In this document: piece by piece, positions 31,077-39,717 of the stretch
Numbering within the stretch: position 1 is the stretch's first letter
Layout of the letters: the number at the start of each line of letters is the position of its first letter
Source of the DNA: Photorhabdus sp. CRCIA-P01
GTDB lineage: Bacteria; Pseudomonadota; Gammaproteobacteria; Enterobacterales; Enterobacteriaceae
Assembly: GCF_003545805.1 (NCBI RefSeq)
Contig: NZ_NMQR01000003.1
Coordinates: 1 to 64,000, forward strand
Direction of reading: 5' to 3'
DNA: 64,000 bases
Program-made: the position numbers and the translations under genes
The notes under the pieces: model-generated
What the model saw: the letters and a program-made list of their open reading frames with translations, nothing else
Told to the model about the DNA's origin: nothing
Database searches by the model: none

Positions 31077-32552
31077 ATGGCGGTTACTTCTACAGCTCAG
31101 GCTTGTGATTTAGTCATTTTTGGCGCTAAAGGGGATTTGGCACGCCGGAAATTATTGCCTTCCCTTTATCAGCTTGAGAAAGCGGGTTATATTCACCCAG
31201 AAACCCGGATTATCGGTGTTGGCCGGGCTGATTGGGATAAAAAGGCTTATACCAAGGTTGTTGAAGAAGCTTTAAATACGTTCTTGCCGGAAAAATTAGA
31301 TCCAGAATTATGGAAAACATTGAGTGAGCGTTTGGCATTCTGCAATCTGGATGTTAATCAAAAGGAAGACTTTGTCAAACTGGAGGTAATTCTTAAGCAG
31401 GAGAATCGGCCTGCAATTCACTATTTTGCGATGCCACCAAGTACTTTTGGTTCGGTTTGTCACGGGTTGGGCCTTGCCGGGCTAAATAAAGAGCCAAATC
31501 GAGTTGTGATGGAAAAGCCTTTAGGGACCGATCTTGAATCATCCAAAGCCATTAATGATGAAGTGGCAAAATATTTCAATGAACGTCAGGTTTATCGCAT
31601 CGATCATTATCTGGGTAAAGAAACCGTATTGAATCTGTTAGCGCTGCGGTTTGCCAATTCCCTGTTTGTGAATAACTGGGATAACCGGACAATTGATCAT
31701 GTACAAATTACGGTAGCTGAAGAAGTCGGTATTGAAGGCCGTTGGGGTTATTTTGACCAAGCCGGGCAGATGCGCGATATGATTCAAAATCACCTGTTGC
31801 AAATATTGACCATGATTGCTATGTCTCCCCCGGCAGATCTGACGACAGACCGTATCCGTGATGAAAAAGTAAAAGTACTGCGTTCTCTGCGCCGTATTGA
31901 TCACACGAATGTGCGGGAGAAAACGGTACGAGGTCAATACACCGCCGGTTTTGTTCAGGGGCATAAGGTACCGGGGTATTTGGAAGAAGAGGGGGCGAAC
32001 CAGGCTAGCCGGACGGAAACTTTTGTCTCTATCCGTGTCGATATTGATGACTGGCGTTGGGCCGGGGTTCCTTTCTATCTGAGAACCGGTAAACGTCTGC
32101 CAACGAAATGTTCTGAAGTGGTAGTTTATTTCAAAAAGCCCGCGCTGAATTTGTTTTCTGAATCTTATCAACAATTACCGCAGAACAAGCTGACGATTCG
32201 TTTGCAACCGGATGAAGGTATTGATATTGAAGTGCTGAACAAAGCTCCGGGGCTGGAACACAAGCATCGTCTGCAAACCACTAAGCTGGATCTGAGTTTC
32301 TCTGAAACGTTTAATCATATTCCATTGGCGGATGCTTATGAGAGGCTCCTGCTGGAGGCTATGCGGGGTATTCAGGCGCTATTCGTTCGTCGTGATGAAG
32401 TGGAAGACGCGTGGAAATGGGTTGATTCTATTATGCATGCATGGGCGGCGGATAATGACGCGCCTAAGCCTTATCAGGCGGGAACGTGGGGGCCGGTTGC
32501 CTCTGTTGCTATGATCACCCGCGATGGTCGTTCGTGGAATGAATTTGAATAA
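31077..32552 (+). CDS. zwf: Glucose-6-phosphate 1-dehydrogenase
   Basis: First enzyme of the oxidative pentose phosphate pathway, making NADPH. The 491 residues match E. coli Zwf. The N-terminal Rossmann motif is FGAKGDLARRKLLPSLYQL. The substrate-binding/catalytic signature RIDHYLGKETVLNLLALRFA is intact. Ribosome site GAGGAGAAA before the ATG. In E. coli zwf is followed elsewhere by edd-eda; here mdtJI follows after a long leader region. Confidence 0.98.
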   Translation: MAVTSTAQACDLVIFGAKGDLARRKLLPSLYQLEKAGYIHPETRIIGVGRADWDKKAYTKVVEEALNTFLPEKLDPELWKTLSERLAFCNLDVNQKEDFVKLEVILKQENRPAIHYFAMPPSTFGSVCHGLGLAGLNKEPNRVVMEKPLGTDLESSKAINDEVAKYFNERQVYRIDHYLGKETVLNLLALRFANSLFVNNWDNRTIDHVQITVAEEVGIEGRWGYFDQAGQMRDMIQNHLLQILTMIAMSPPADLTTDRIRDEKVKVLRSLRRIDHTNVREKTVRGQYTAGFVQGHKVPGYLEEEGANQASRTETFVSIRVDIDDWRWAGVPFYLRTGKRLPTKCSEVVVYFKKPALNLFSESYQQLPQNKLTIRLQPDEGIDIEVLNKAPGLEHKHRLQTTKLDLSFSETFNHIPLADAYERLLLEAMRGIQALFVRRDEVEDAWKWVDSIMHAWAADNDAPKPYQAGTWGPVASVAMITRDGRSWNEFE

Positions 32553-32799
32553 TTGATAAACCTTTCTGTTGAAGCTCAAGCCGTGTTATAAGCGGCTTGG
32601 GTCATTATCGTTAAGGTATCGGCTTATATTAATATCAATTCTGTTTTCCTATTCAAAATGGTCTATCAGATAAAAGAATAAATGAGATTGGTTGCTTTCT
32701 ATTATCTTATGTGGTAGAAGTACTAGGAAAATTAACACTATTTATGAGGATTCTTAGTATATCGCACGGAATATCGGTGCGATGAAAGAATGAGATATC

Positions 32800-32898
32800 A
32801 TGAACAGCGCCAAAAGCGTCAAGTTTCAAAGCTCCACCCACGTACTTTTCCTTTCTGCCATTTTATCCAGTGAGCACTACTGGTGCGGTGCATTATAG
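32800..32898 (+). CDS. Putative leader peptide of mdtJI (MdtU-like)
   Basis: A 32-codon ORF, MNSAKSVKFQSSTHVLFLSA continuing to SSEHYWCGAL and TAG, in the 490-base gap before mdtJ. A short leader ORF (mdtU) involved in polyamine-dependent expression has been described upstream of E. coli mdtJI, so position and size fit; I cannot align the two here. A hairpin (atcgcac / gtgcgat, 32761-32782) precedes it and a terminator-like hairpin follows it. The ribosome site is weak. The rest of the gap (32553-32799) shows no gene. Confidence 0.5.
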   Translation: MNSAKSVKFQSSTHVLFLSAILSSEHYWCGAL

Positions 32899-32914
32899 CG
32901 TCTGACTCCTGTTA

Positions 32915-32942
32915 ACCGGTTTCCAACCGGTATTTCTGTTTT
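32915..32942 (+). promoter_or_regulatory. Possible attenuator hairpin in the mdtJI leader
   Basis: Stem accggtt / aaccggt with a 3-base loop, followed by atttctgtttt. It starts 17 bases after the leader ORF stop and about 100 bases before mdtJ, so ribosome position on the leader could influence its formation. Confidence 0.45.
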
Positions 32943-33045
32943 GTCAAAACGTCGGGTTATTATTTCTCATCTTATATATGGGTGGGTTTAGGTCATTTAT
33001 AGCTTGCGTCTTGACGTGCGTATTTACGTGGTCAGGAGAAAGAAA

Positions 33046-33462
33046 ATGATTTATTGGTTATTTCTTGCAATAGCAATTGTTACCGAAGTTATCGGTACCT
33101 TATCGATGAAACATGCCAGTGTTTCCGGTGGTGTAGTTGGCATGGCTGTCATGTACATCATGATCGCCACATCCTATATCTTGTTGGCAATGGCGGTGAA
33201 AAAAGTGGCACTGGGCGTTGCGTATGCTTTGTGGGAAGGGGTTGGCATTCTATTTATTACTGTTTTTAGTGTCATGTGGTTTGATGAATCACTGTCATTG
33301 ATGAAAGTAGGGGGATTGGCTCTGCTGGTGACGGGGATTATGTTGATTAAATCTGGTACAAAAAAAGCGGCAATCAAAAAATCGGCTGAGGCCGTCAAAC
33401 AGATGGCAAATAAGGCTGTCGATGCTGCAACAACCAAAAACAGTAAAATAAAGGAGGCATAG
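33046..33462 (+). CDS. mdtJ: Spermidine export SMR subunit MdtJ
   Basis: One half of the MdtJI heterodimer of the small multidrug resistance family, which exports spermidine in E. coli. The ATG at 33046 has AGGAGAAAG upstream and gives [20 protein letters not shown], including the membrane-embedded Glu14 of SMR proteins. Four helices are evident, with [20 protein letters not shown] in the third. The product is 138 residues against 121 in E. coli. The extra is a basic Ala/Lys-rich tail from about residue 106 ([20 protein letters not shown]). Confidence 0.93.
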   Translation: MIYWLFLAIAIVTEVIGTLSMKHASVSGGVVGMAVMYIMIATSYILLAMAVKKVALGVAYALWEGVGILFITVFSVMWFDESLSLMKVGGLALLVTGIMLIKSGTKKAAIKKSAEAVKQMANKAVDAATTKNSKIKEA

Positions 33463-33463
33463 C

Positions 33464-33796
33464 ATGTTACAACAATTTGAATGGTGGCATGCGGCGTTCC
33501 TATTCTTTGCTGTAGCGTTGGATATTTTAGCGAATATTTTACTAAAACTTTCTAATGGTTTTAGACGTCCTTGGATGGGTATTCTCTCGCTTATTGCTGT
33601 TCTTGGGGCGTTTAGTGCGCTTGCTCAGGCAGTGAAGGGAATTGAACTTTCCATTGCTTATGCTTTATGGGGCGCTTTCGGTATTATCGCAACGGTTGCT
33701 GCTGGCTGGATTATGTTTAATCAGCGTTTGAGTTGTAAAGGTTGGGGTGGAATTGCCTTGTTGCTGTTGGGCATGGTGATGATCAAGATGGCTTAA
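33464..33796 (+). CDS. mdtI: Spermidine export SMR subunit MdtI
   Basis: The partner of MdtJ. 110 residues (E. coli 109), four predicted helices, with the SMR features [20 protein letters not shown] (acidic residue Asp in helix 1) and [20 protein letters not shown]. The start lies one base after the mdtJ stop, with the ribosome site AAGGAGG inside the mdtJ end, so translation of the two is coupled. Confidence 0.94.
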   Translation: MLQQFEWWHAAFLFFAVALDILANILLKLSNGFRRPWMGILSLIAVLGAFSALAQAVKGIELSIAYALWGAFGIIATVAAGWIMFNQRLSCKGWGGIALLLLGMVMIKMA

Positions 33797-33818
33797 GCCG
33801 TAGCGTAACCCAATCATT

Positions 33819-33866
33819 ATCTGCTGGCATGCAACTAGCAACTATTTTGCATAATAACCAGCAGAT
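33819..33866. terminator. Bidirectional hairpin between mdtI and the Cys-rich gene
   Basis: Outer stem atctgctgg / ccagcagat encloses a 30-base loop with an inner tgcaa / ttgca pairing. It lies between two convergent genes. Confidence 0.6.
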
Positions 33867-33883
33867 ATGAATAAAAGTGACTT

Positions 33884-34120
33884 TTAGCAGGTAAAACAGA
33901 CGTCTGGTTTATGACCATCTTTCACGCAACAACCAGGACAACAAGACTGAACAATATAGCGGCCATTCCCCATCTCCTTCATATCAAAGTCTTTATAGCG
34001 ATAAAAAACATGTTGACCCATTGAGGCGGAACAAGATGGGCAACTTTTATAGATTTTTCCTTCTACTTCCGCAACAACGGAATCATGAAGCGGATCATGA
34101 CAACCTGAACAAATATCCAT
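33884..34120 (-). CDS. Small cysteine-rich protein, probable metal binder
   Basis: A 78-residue protein with ten cysteines: CSGC, CPSC, CCPGCC and CFTC. It ends KPDVCFTC. The spaced CxxC pairs indicate one or two structural zinc sites, or an Fe-S site. No further domain is recognised. The start MDICSGC has GGAG 6 bases upstream; an ATG four codons earlier is possible but less well placed. Stand-alone gene, convergent with mdtI. Confidence 0.6.
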   Translation of the reverse strand: MDICSGCHDPLHDSVVAEVEGKIYKSCPSCSASMGQHVFYRYKDFDMKEMGNGRYIVQSCCPGCCVKDGHKPDVCFTC

Positions 34121-34519
34121 AGAATGCTCCATACTAAGTGATAAAAGCTATTGAAGATTAGGCCATGTTTATATTCACTAAACAGTGGCCAGATACTGAT
34201 GTGCTTATTAGAAAGTATGGACGACGTATAAGTATAATTCAACATTGAAAAGGTAAATAATAGGAAATCCATTTGATGAGTTAACTCTGCCAGATGAAAT
34301 TAACGCTATTTGTGATAAGCAACATTGGAAACTATTTTATTTACATTGATCATCAGAGTATTATCAGTGGATCAAACATATATTTCTAAAATGAATCATT
34401 AAGGGCCATTGCTAAAATAAAGTAGGTATTTTGGCCCGTAAGATTGGTTTATAATAAATTCTTGATAAGTGATTGGCGTATATTAAGGTTTTTCATATCT
34501 CGATGACTATTTAAAGTTT
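34121..34519. other. Intergenic region without recognised genes
   Basis: About 400 bases between the Cys-rich gene and the truncated hipA. AT-rich. A short open stretch on the plus strand near 34270-34350 (NPFDELTLPDEINAICDKQH) looks peptide-like but has no start or ribosome site and may be a relic. Confidence 0.45.
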
Positions 34520-35068
34520 TTAATAACCTATAGAAAACGGATTTAAAAACTGTCTATGCCAGAGCAACTTTTTATCTACTTCACTTAATTCAGCTTCTTC
34601 ACAGATACTATTCCAATTATCTCGGATTATTGATATTTGTCTATTAAAGATTTCTTTTGCTTTTTTCTCTGAGATATTAAAGTTATGTGCGGTTTCCAAA
34701 CAAGTTTGTAATTGACTTAGATCAAGAAGGTAAGTTATTTCATTTAATATAGTAGTTTCTGTATCTGCTCCTTTTAGTCCTAATTTTTTGTTGATTATAA
34801 CTCTGCGACCCCACGCATCAGGCGAGGCATCGCGGATACAGCCAGGTATTGTCAGATCACTCTGTGGAGATATGATACCGGATTTCAATGGTAATTCTGG
34901 TTCATAGATCGAGATAGATGGTGGCTGGCTATTGAATCTTCCAAGGTAACTTTTACCATAGTTGAATAAAATGCGGCCATTAAATTCTTCCAGACGACCA
35001 GCTACCACTGGCTCAGTTTGTTCTGGTAACCATATCCAGACATAAGCCTCTTTGTTGTTAGAAATCAT
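34520..35068 (-). pseudogene. HipA-like toxin with internal deletion of the kinase core
   Basis: The 182-residue product joins the N-terminal subdomain of a HipA-family kinase to the extreme C-terminus of the same family. The first part reads AYVWIWLPEQTEPVVAGRLE, then GCIRDASPDAWGRRVIINKK and ILNEITYLLD. The second part reads LSQLQTCLETAHNF and LLWHRQFLNPFSIGY. Full HipA-like proteins are about 430 residues; the P-loop/ATP-binding segment and the catalytic HDLN-type and DxD motifs expected between the two parts are missing. The deletion is in frame. The product should have no kinase activity. It overlaps hipB by 11 bases. Confidence 0.75.
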
Positions 35069-35390
35069 CGTATACCTTTCTCTTTTTTTCCTGAATACGC
35101 TGTGGTAACAAAACTAGCTTATCTCTTGTTTGTTCCATACGAGCTGAGATAGGAAATTTATCACTGCCGAACAAGCTGATACCTACAAGGTTGGCTAGCT
35201 CAAATGCTAATCCTATAGAACAGCCCATATCCCCGCTTTCAATTTTTTGTAGTGTGGTTCTGGATATCCCCGCACGTTCTGCCAAATTTTTTTCTGACCA
35301 ATGGTGTTGTTTTCTACCTAATTTGATTTGTTCTCCGAGTAACATGACGGCCTCTTGGGAGAATTTTGAATAGGCTCTATGTTTTGACAT
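35058..35390 (-). CDS. HipB-like XRE antitoxin/repressor
   Basis: A 110-residue protein with an XRE helix-turn-helix at about residues 18-72: LGRKQHHWSEKNLAERAGIS, then RTTLQKIESGDMGCSIGLAF. HipB partners bind HipA and repress their own operon. It appears intact, with AGGAGG-type ribosome site (cttcctcc on the plus strand) upstream. Just upstream lie palindromic repeats at 35430-35455 and 35487-35510 that look like its operators. With hipA disabled it may persist as an orphan repressor. Confidence 0.82.
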   Translation of the reverse strand: MSKHRAYSKFSQEAVMLLGEQIKLGRKQHHWSEKNLAERAGISRTTLQKIESGDMGCSIGLAFELANLVGISLFGSDKFPISARMEQTRDKLVLLPQRIQEKKRKVYDDF

Positions 35391-35429
35391 ACTTCCTCCT
35401 GATGACTGTTATAATGGTTATTAAGGTCA

Positions 35430-35510
35430 TTAATGATCATTATAATGGTCATTAATGTGATTTGTCAAAATGAGAATGTCAATATTGGATGATCACTATA
35501 ATGGTCATCC
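35430..35510. promoter_or_regulatory. Tandem palindromic operators of the hipBA-like operon
   Basis: Two related near-perfect palindromes, 35430-35455 and 35487-35510, each contain atgatcan6tggtcat-type half-sites. A further half-site, taatggttatta, lies at 35412-35423. Spacing and position directly before hipB fit cooperative autorepression. The remaining DNA to 35731 has no gene. Confidence 0.65.
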
Positions 35511-35731
35511 ATGGCTCAAGGCATAGGAGGAAGATTGGAATTGTTGGGCTTATAATATTCCACTTGGATCAATAGATAATGTAGTTTATGAGAATATCGA
35601 TTAATATTTTAAAATGCTATTGTAGCTAAAGCAGAGTTACTTACATTAATAACACCTATTGGGATATTCTTAATAACCTCCATATAATCAAAATATAAAT
35701 GCAGGCGATAGAGAATATCCCGAAATTAATA

Positions 35732-36076
35732 TTAAATGCCTGCGATAACTTTTATCTCGACTTTGTATTTGGGGTTCATTAATTTAGTTTCAACTGTGCA
35801 GCGCACGGGTGCGCTTCCTGCAACAACCCATGCATCCCAAGCAGCATTCATGCCAGCAAATTCTTTTCCATCCGCCAGAAAAATAGTGGCATCGATAATT
35901 TTACTTTTATCAGAATCGAGACGTTGTAGCATGATATCAATGGCGGCCAGTGTATTCGCTGTTTGCTCAGTAATATCACCATCTAGATTTTCCGGTACGG
36001 CGGTGTAGTAAATGGTTTGATTGTAAACTACCGCTTCGGACCAGCGATCCTGTGGATCAATACGCTCAATTGTCAT
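35732..36076 (-). CDS. yoaB: RidA-family protein YoaB
   Basis: A 114-residue RidA/YjgF/Rid-subfamily protein. RidA proteins are trimers that hydrolyse reactive enamine/imine intermediates, but YoaB lies outside the archetypal RidA group and its substrate is unknown. Family stretches are VYNQTIYYTAVPENLDGDIT, ATIFLADGKEFAGMNAAWDA, and APVRCTVETKLMNPKYKVEI, the last carrying the conserved active-site Arg. Divergent from yoaA with a 100-base gap, as in E. coli. Confidence 0.94.
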   Translation of the reverse strand: MTIERIDPQDRWSEAVVYNQTIYYTAVPENLDGDITEQTANTLAAIDIMLQRLDSDKSKIIDATIFLADGKEFAGMNAAWDAWVVAGSAPVRCTVETKLMNPKYKVEIKVIAGI

Positions 36077-36176
36077 GGATACTCCTTTCTGTGAATGACT
36101 ATCTGCCTGATTTTGGGTGGTGATCAGAACACACTATTGGCATAATCTCCATCCATTCTATTGAAAGAGACGATTT

Positions 36177-38108
36177 GTGTCAGACGATTTTGCGAAAAAT
36201 GGTGCCCTTGCTAAAGCAATAACAGGTTTTAAACCCCGTGATGCTCAAAGAGAAATGGCGGTGGCTATTGAGTGCGCGATTAAAAACCATCAACAATTGG
36301 TCGTAGAAGCAGGCACGGGAACAGGTAAGACATTTGCCTATTTAGCACCTGCGCTGCGTTCTGGGCAGAAAGTTATCATTTCCACGGGTTCTAAGGCATT
36401 ACAGGATCAGCTTTATAATCGTGATTTACCGACAGTCGCTGAAGCAATTAATTTCACTGGTAAATTGGCGTTGTTGAAAGGCCGTGCAAATTATCTTTGC
36501 TTGGAACGGTTGGAACAGCACTCTTTTGGTGGTGGACAATTGGATGCAGAAATTCTGGCAGATATTGTTCGGCTAAGAAGCTGGTCTTCACAAACTGAAG
36601 AGGGTGATATCAGTACTTGTCACCAAGTGGCGGAAGATAGCCAAGTTTGGCCGTTGGTAACCAGTACTAACGATAACTGCCTTGGCAGTGATTGCCCGCG
36701 TTATCAGGAATGCTTTGTTCTCAAAGCCCGCCGTCGCGCAATGGAAGCGGATGTTATCGTTGTTAACCATCATCTGTTTATGGCGGATATGGTGGTGAAA
36801 GAAACTGGATTTGGTGAGTTGATCCCGCAAGCAGAAGTCAAGATATTTGATGAGGCACATCAAATCCCTGATATCGCTAGTCAATATTTTGGTCAGCAAT
36901 TAAGTAGCCGCCAACTGATGGATCTCTCCAGAGATATCATTATGGCGTATCGCACGGAAGTCCGGGATCAAGTTCAATTACAAAAGAGCGCGGATCGTCT
37001 GAGTCAGAGTACACAGGATTTCCGGCTAGCGTTGGGAGAGAACGGTTATCGAGGTAATTTGCGAGAGTTATTGCAAAATTCGCAAGTGCAGCGAGCATTA
37101 GTATTGCTTGATGATGCGCTTGAGCTTTGTTATGACGTGACGAAATTATCTTTAGGGCGTTCAGTTATGTTGGATGCCGCATTTGAAAGGGCAACAATTT
37201 ATCGTAACCGTCTTAAACGTTTGAAAGAGGTGACTGTCCCCGGTTATAGTTATTGGTTTGAAAGTTATGGCCGCCATTTTCTCTTGGCACTCACACCGCT
37301 GTCTGTTGCTGATAAATTTAGTGAGATGATTAATGAGCAATCAGGTTGTTGGGTTTTCACGTCAGCTACATTATCCGTCAACGAACAGCTTTCACATTTC
37401 ACCGAACGGCTTGGGCTAAAAAAAGCGAGAACTTTACTGTTGCCAAGTCCATTTGATTATCAACGTCAGACGCTGCTTTGTGTTCCTCGTCATTTACCGT
37501 CACCGAATCAGCCCGGTGGTGCAAAATGGCTGGCGAGAATGCTTAAGCCGCTGATTGAAACTAATAAAGGCCGTTGTTTCTTTTTATGTACGTCACACCA
37601 GATGATGCGCGGTTTGGCAGAAGAGTTCCGGGCCAGCATGACGTTACCGGTTTTGGTTCAGGGTGAAACTAGCAAAAGTCAGCTACTTTCTCAGTTTATT
37701 TCTGCCGGGAACGCGTTATTGGTGGCAACCAGCAGTTTTTGGGAAGGTGTGGATGTGCGGGGTGATACGCTTTCCTGTGTCATTATCGATAAACTGCCTT
37801 TTACGGCACCAGATGATCCGCTGTTAAAAGCCCGTATTGAAGATTGTCAACTCAAAGGCGGTGATGCATTTAATGAAGTTCAGTTACCAGATGCGGTTAT
37901 CAGCCTGAAACAGGGGGTCGGGCGGCTTATTCGTGATGTTGATGATTATGGTGTGGTCGTGATTTGTGATAACCGCTTGGTGATGCGTCCTTATGGTGAA
38001 GTGTTTCTTAACAGTTTGCCGTCTTCACCACGAACCCGCGATTTAACAAAAGCCGTTGCCTTTCTGCAAGCCCGGCAATCTCTGAAGATCTCAGGTAGGA
38101 AAGATTAA
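36177..38108 (+). CDS. yoaA: XPD/DinG-family DNA helicase YoaA
   Basis: A 5'-3' Fe-S helicase that in E. coli works with HolC (pol III chi) in tolerance of replication blocks. 643 residues from a GTG start; E. coli YoaA is 636. Walker A is VVEAGTGTGKTFAYLAPALR and the DEAH box is IFDEAHQIPD. Fe-S cluster cysteines are seen in NYLCLERL, NDNCLGSDCPRYQECF. Motif VI GVGRLIRDVDDYGVVVICDN is near the C-terminus. A helicase motif V region reads ATSSFWEGVDVRGD. I see no clear LexA box upstream. Confidence 0.96.
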   Translation: MSDDFAKNGALAKAITGFKPRDAQREMAVAIECAIKNHQQLVVEAGTGTGKTFAYLAPALRSGQKVIISTGSKALQDQLYNRDLPTVAEAINFTGKLALLKGRANYLCLERLEQHSFGGGQLDAEILADIVRLRSWSSQTEEGDISTCHQVAEDSQVWPLVTSTNDNCLGSDCPRYQECFVLKARRRAMEADVIVVNHHLFMADMVVKETGFGELIPQAEVKIFDEAHQIPDIASQYFGQQLSSRQLMDLSRDIIMAYRTEVRDQVQLQKSADRLSQSTQDFRLALGENGYRGNLRELLQNSQVQRALVLLDDALELCYDVTKLSLGRSVMLDAAFERATIYRNRLKRLKEVTVPGYSYWFESYGRHFLLALTPLSVADKFSEMINEQSGCWVFTSATLSVNEQLSHFTERLGLKKARTLLLPSPFDYQRQTLLCVPRHLPSPNQPGGAKWLARMLKPLIETNKGRCFFLCTSHQMMRGLAEEFRASMTLPVLVQGETSKSQLLSQFISAGNALLVATSSFWEGVDVRGDTLSCVIIDKLPFTAPDDPLLKARIEDCQLKGGDAFNEVQLPDAVISLKQGVGRLIRDVDDYGVVVICDNRLVMRPYGEVFLNSLPSSPRTRDLTKAVAFLQARQSLKISGRKD

Positions 38109-38136
38109 TTATATCTGCTTTCGGAGGTGATTGAAT

Positions 38137-38274
38137 ATGATTAAAAAGTATCGTAGTGATGCGTTTGCTACAATTCACGAAACGATGGAGGCACGAGAGC
38201 ATGAAATTGTGTGGGGCGCTTATGCTGCTATAGCTAATGTAGAACCGTCAACTGTACTCTGGCTAGCTCATTAA
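38137..38274 (+). pseudogene. Decayed HigA/XRE-like antitoxin gene
   Basis: A 45-codon ORF with an excellent ribosome site (GGAGGTGA). It starts MIKKYRSDAFATIHETMEA, which strongly resembles the N-terminus of a family of about 100-residue XRE antitoxins (SDA-x-IHE). It then passes to EIVWGAYAAIANVEPSTVLW, resembling the recognition-helix region of the same family, and stops. The segment between and the C-terminal half are missing, so an internal deletion and truncation are inferred. No toxin gene is next to it. DNA from 38275 to 38494 contains no gene I can defend. Confidence 0.5.
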
Positions 38275-38494
38275 TGGATACCAACGCTAAAATTGTGCCT
38301 TTAGCTCGCCATTTAGAACGGGTCGTCCGAGGGAAGCACTTTAAATGATTGCCCCATATTTTTTTATGTTCCCGTCAGACGACTCGGTGAAAAAGGTGGT
38401 GTAGCTGGTCATCCAGGTTGCATCGCAGAAATGGACACTGTGAACACCACCTGACCAACTACCACCAAACCCCTTCCTGTTTGCGCCCGAATCC

Positions 38495-39442
38495 TTACCG
38501 TCCCCCAATAACGTTGAAGTAACCTTGGAGAATTGCCATTCTAACAAAAACTCCGTTCTCAGCCTGAGAAAAATAAGCACAATGTACTGAATTATCTAAC
38601 TCATAAGGAAGCTCATAACCTCGCGGAAGAGGATGCATAATTATGGCGCGGGGATGTAAGTATGAAAGTAGATCAGGAGTGAGCATCAAATTGGAATCGG
38701 GTAAATGATCTGCTGTTTCTTTATAACCCGCCATATAAATAACATCCGCACTACACAACCCCTCTTTTATGTTATGGAGATATTCGTAGTTGACACCAGC
38801 TTGACGAAGGTACGCTTCGTCTTCTGGTAAAAGCTTACAATTTTCTTCAGTGCAAAGTAATAATTTTATATTGTGAAACAGAGCTATACAAAAGAGAAGG
38901 GAGCGCGCTGATCGGGAAGAGGGGTGACAGCATAATAATAAAGTTAATGATTTATGAAGAGGGAAAGATTGATGAATGGTAAAAATATCAAGCAAAGCCT
39001 GCGTTGGATGCTCTGCATTTAATCCTTCACCATTTCCCGCATTTATAACTGGATGGCGGCTTTTTATACAATAGTTATGCACAGGCTCAACTTTGGCATG
39101 GCGCATAACGGCAATATCGGCATACGCATTGATCATTTGTGCAGTATCCGTAAATTTTTCATTCCAGCTTGAACCAGAACGGCTTGACTCACCATCAGAA
39201 AAACCTATAATTTTTGCGCCAAGACGGTTGGCTGCGCTTTCAAAACTGAGGCGAGTTCTTGTACTTGCCTGAAAAAACAGTGAAGCAACAAGGATATCTT
39301 CATTTCTTTTTTTTATTTTTTTATCAGGTTTTGATACTTTAAAATTCTGAGCCAAGTCTATAATATTCATTATAGTGTCTAAGTCTAATGATTTAATAGA
39401 GAGAAGGTTATCCTTTAGAAAGAAATTTTGCACTGATATCAT
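38495..39442 (-). CDS. Aspartate/ornithine carbamoyltransferase-like protein with altered active site
   Basis: A 315-residue PyrB-like protein. The carbamoyl-phosphate site is kept: STRT in LFFQASTRTRLSFESA, Arg in AVMRHA, HPTQ in AEHPTQALLDI, and MHPLPRG. In the 80s loop, where E. coli ATCase has LGKKGETLADT, this reads SGSSWNEKFTDT, so the position of catalytic Lys84 appears to be Trp. The aspartate-binding TRVQKER segment is AGYKETAD, losing Arg229 and Gln231. The acceptor is thus unlikely to be aspartate. GGAGGT precedes the ATG. No pyrI is present. It lies between yoaA and tsaB, which are neighbours in E. coli. Confidence 0.75.
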   Translation of the reverse strand: MISVQNFFLKDNLLSIKSLDLDTIMNIIDLAQNFKVSKPDKKIKKRNEDILVASLFFQASTRTRLSFESAANRLGAKIIGFSDGESSRSGSSWNEKFTDTAQMINAYADIAVMRHAKVEPVHNYCIKSRHPVINAGNGEGLNAEHPTQALLDIFTIHQSFPLHKSLTLLLCCHPSSRSARSLLFCIALFHNIKLLLCTEENCKLLPEDEAYLRQAGVNYEYLHNIKEGLCSADVIYMAGYKETADHLPDSNLMLTPDLLSYLHPRAIIMHPLPRGYELPYELDNSVHCAYFSQAENGVFVRMAILQGYFNVIGGR

Positions 39443-39717
39443 AACTCACCTCCGGACTTTCATATTAAGTATTGTTTAAGTATATCTTCGTATTTTAAGG
39501 ATGTTCCATATTGAGGTGGTAGAATTACGTTAGAAAGCGATGGATCACAGTCAAATTTACTTCTCTTCTATCTGATAACTCATAAAGACACCGCTACCCT
39601 GTGTGTACATGTGGCAAGGAGTAATAGCCTTCTTATGCTTGCCAACTGGGTAAAACAGGCTAGGTTATGATAAGATGGCACTTTATTTCGAATCATATTT
39701 CTTGCCGAGGTTAAGGC

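Noticed and set aside
34270-34350. Plus-strand open stretch NPFDELTLPDEINAICDKQH
   Set aside because: Peptide-like composition but no start codon or ribosome site and stops close by on both sides.
38341-38580. Open minus-strand frame overlapping the carbamoyltransferase end, including NRKGFGGSWSGG and CDATWMTSYTTFF
   Set aside because: It overlaps the 3' end of a real gene in another frame, has no ribosome site, and I cannot connect it to a family. It could be a relic, but the support is too weak for a feature.
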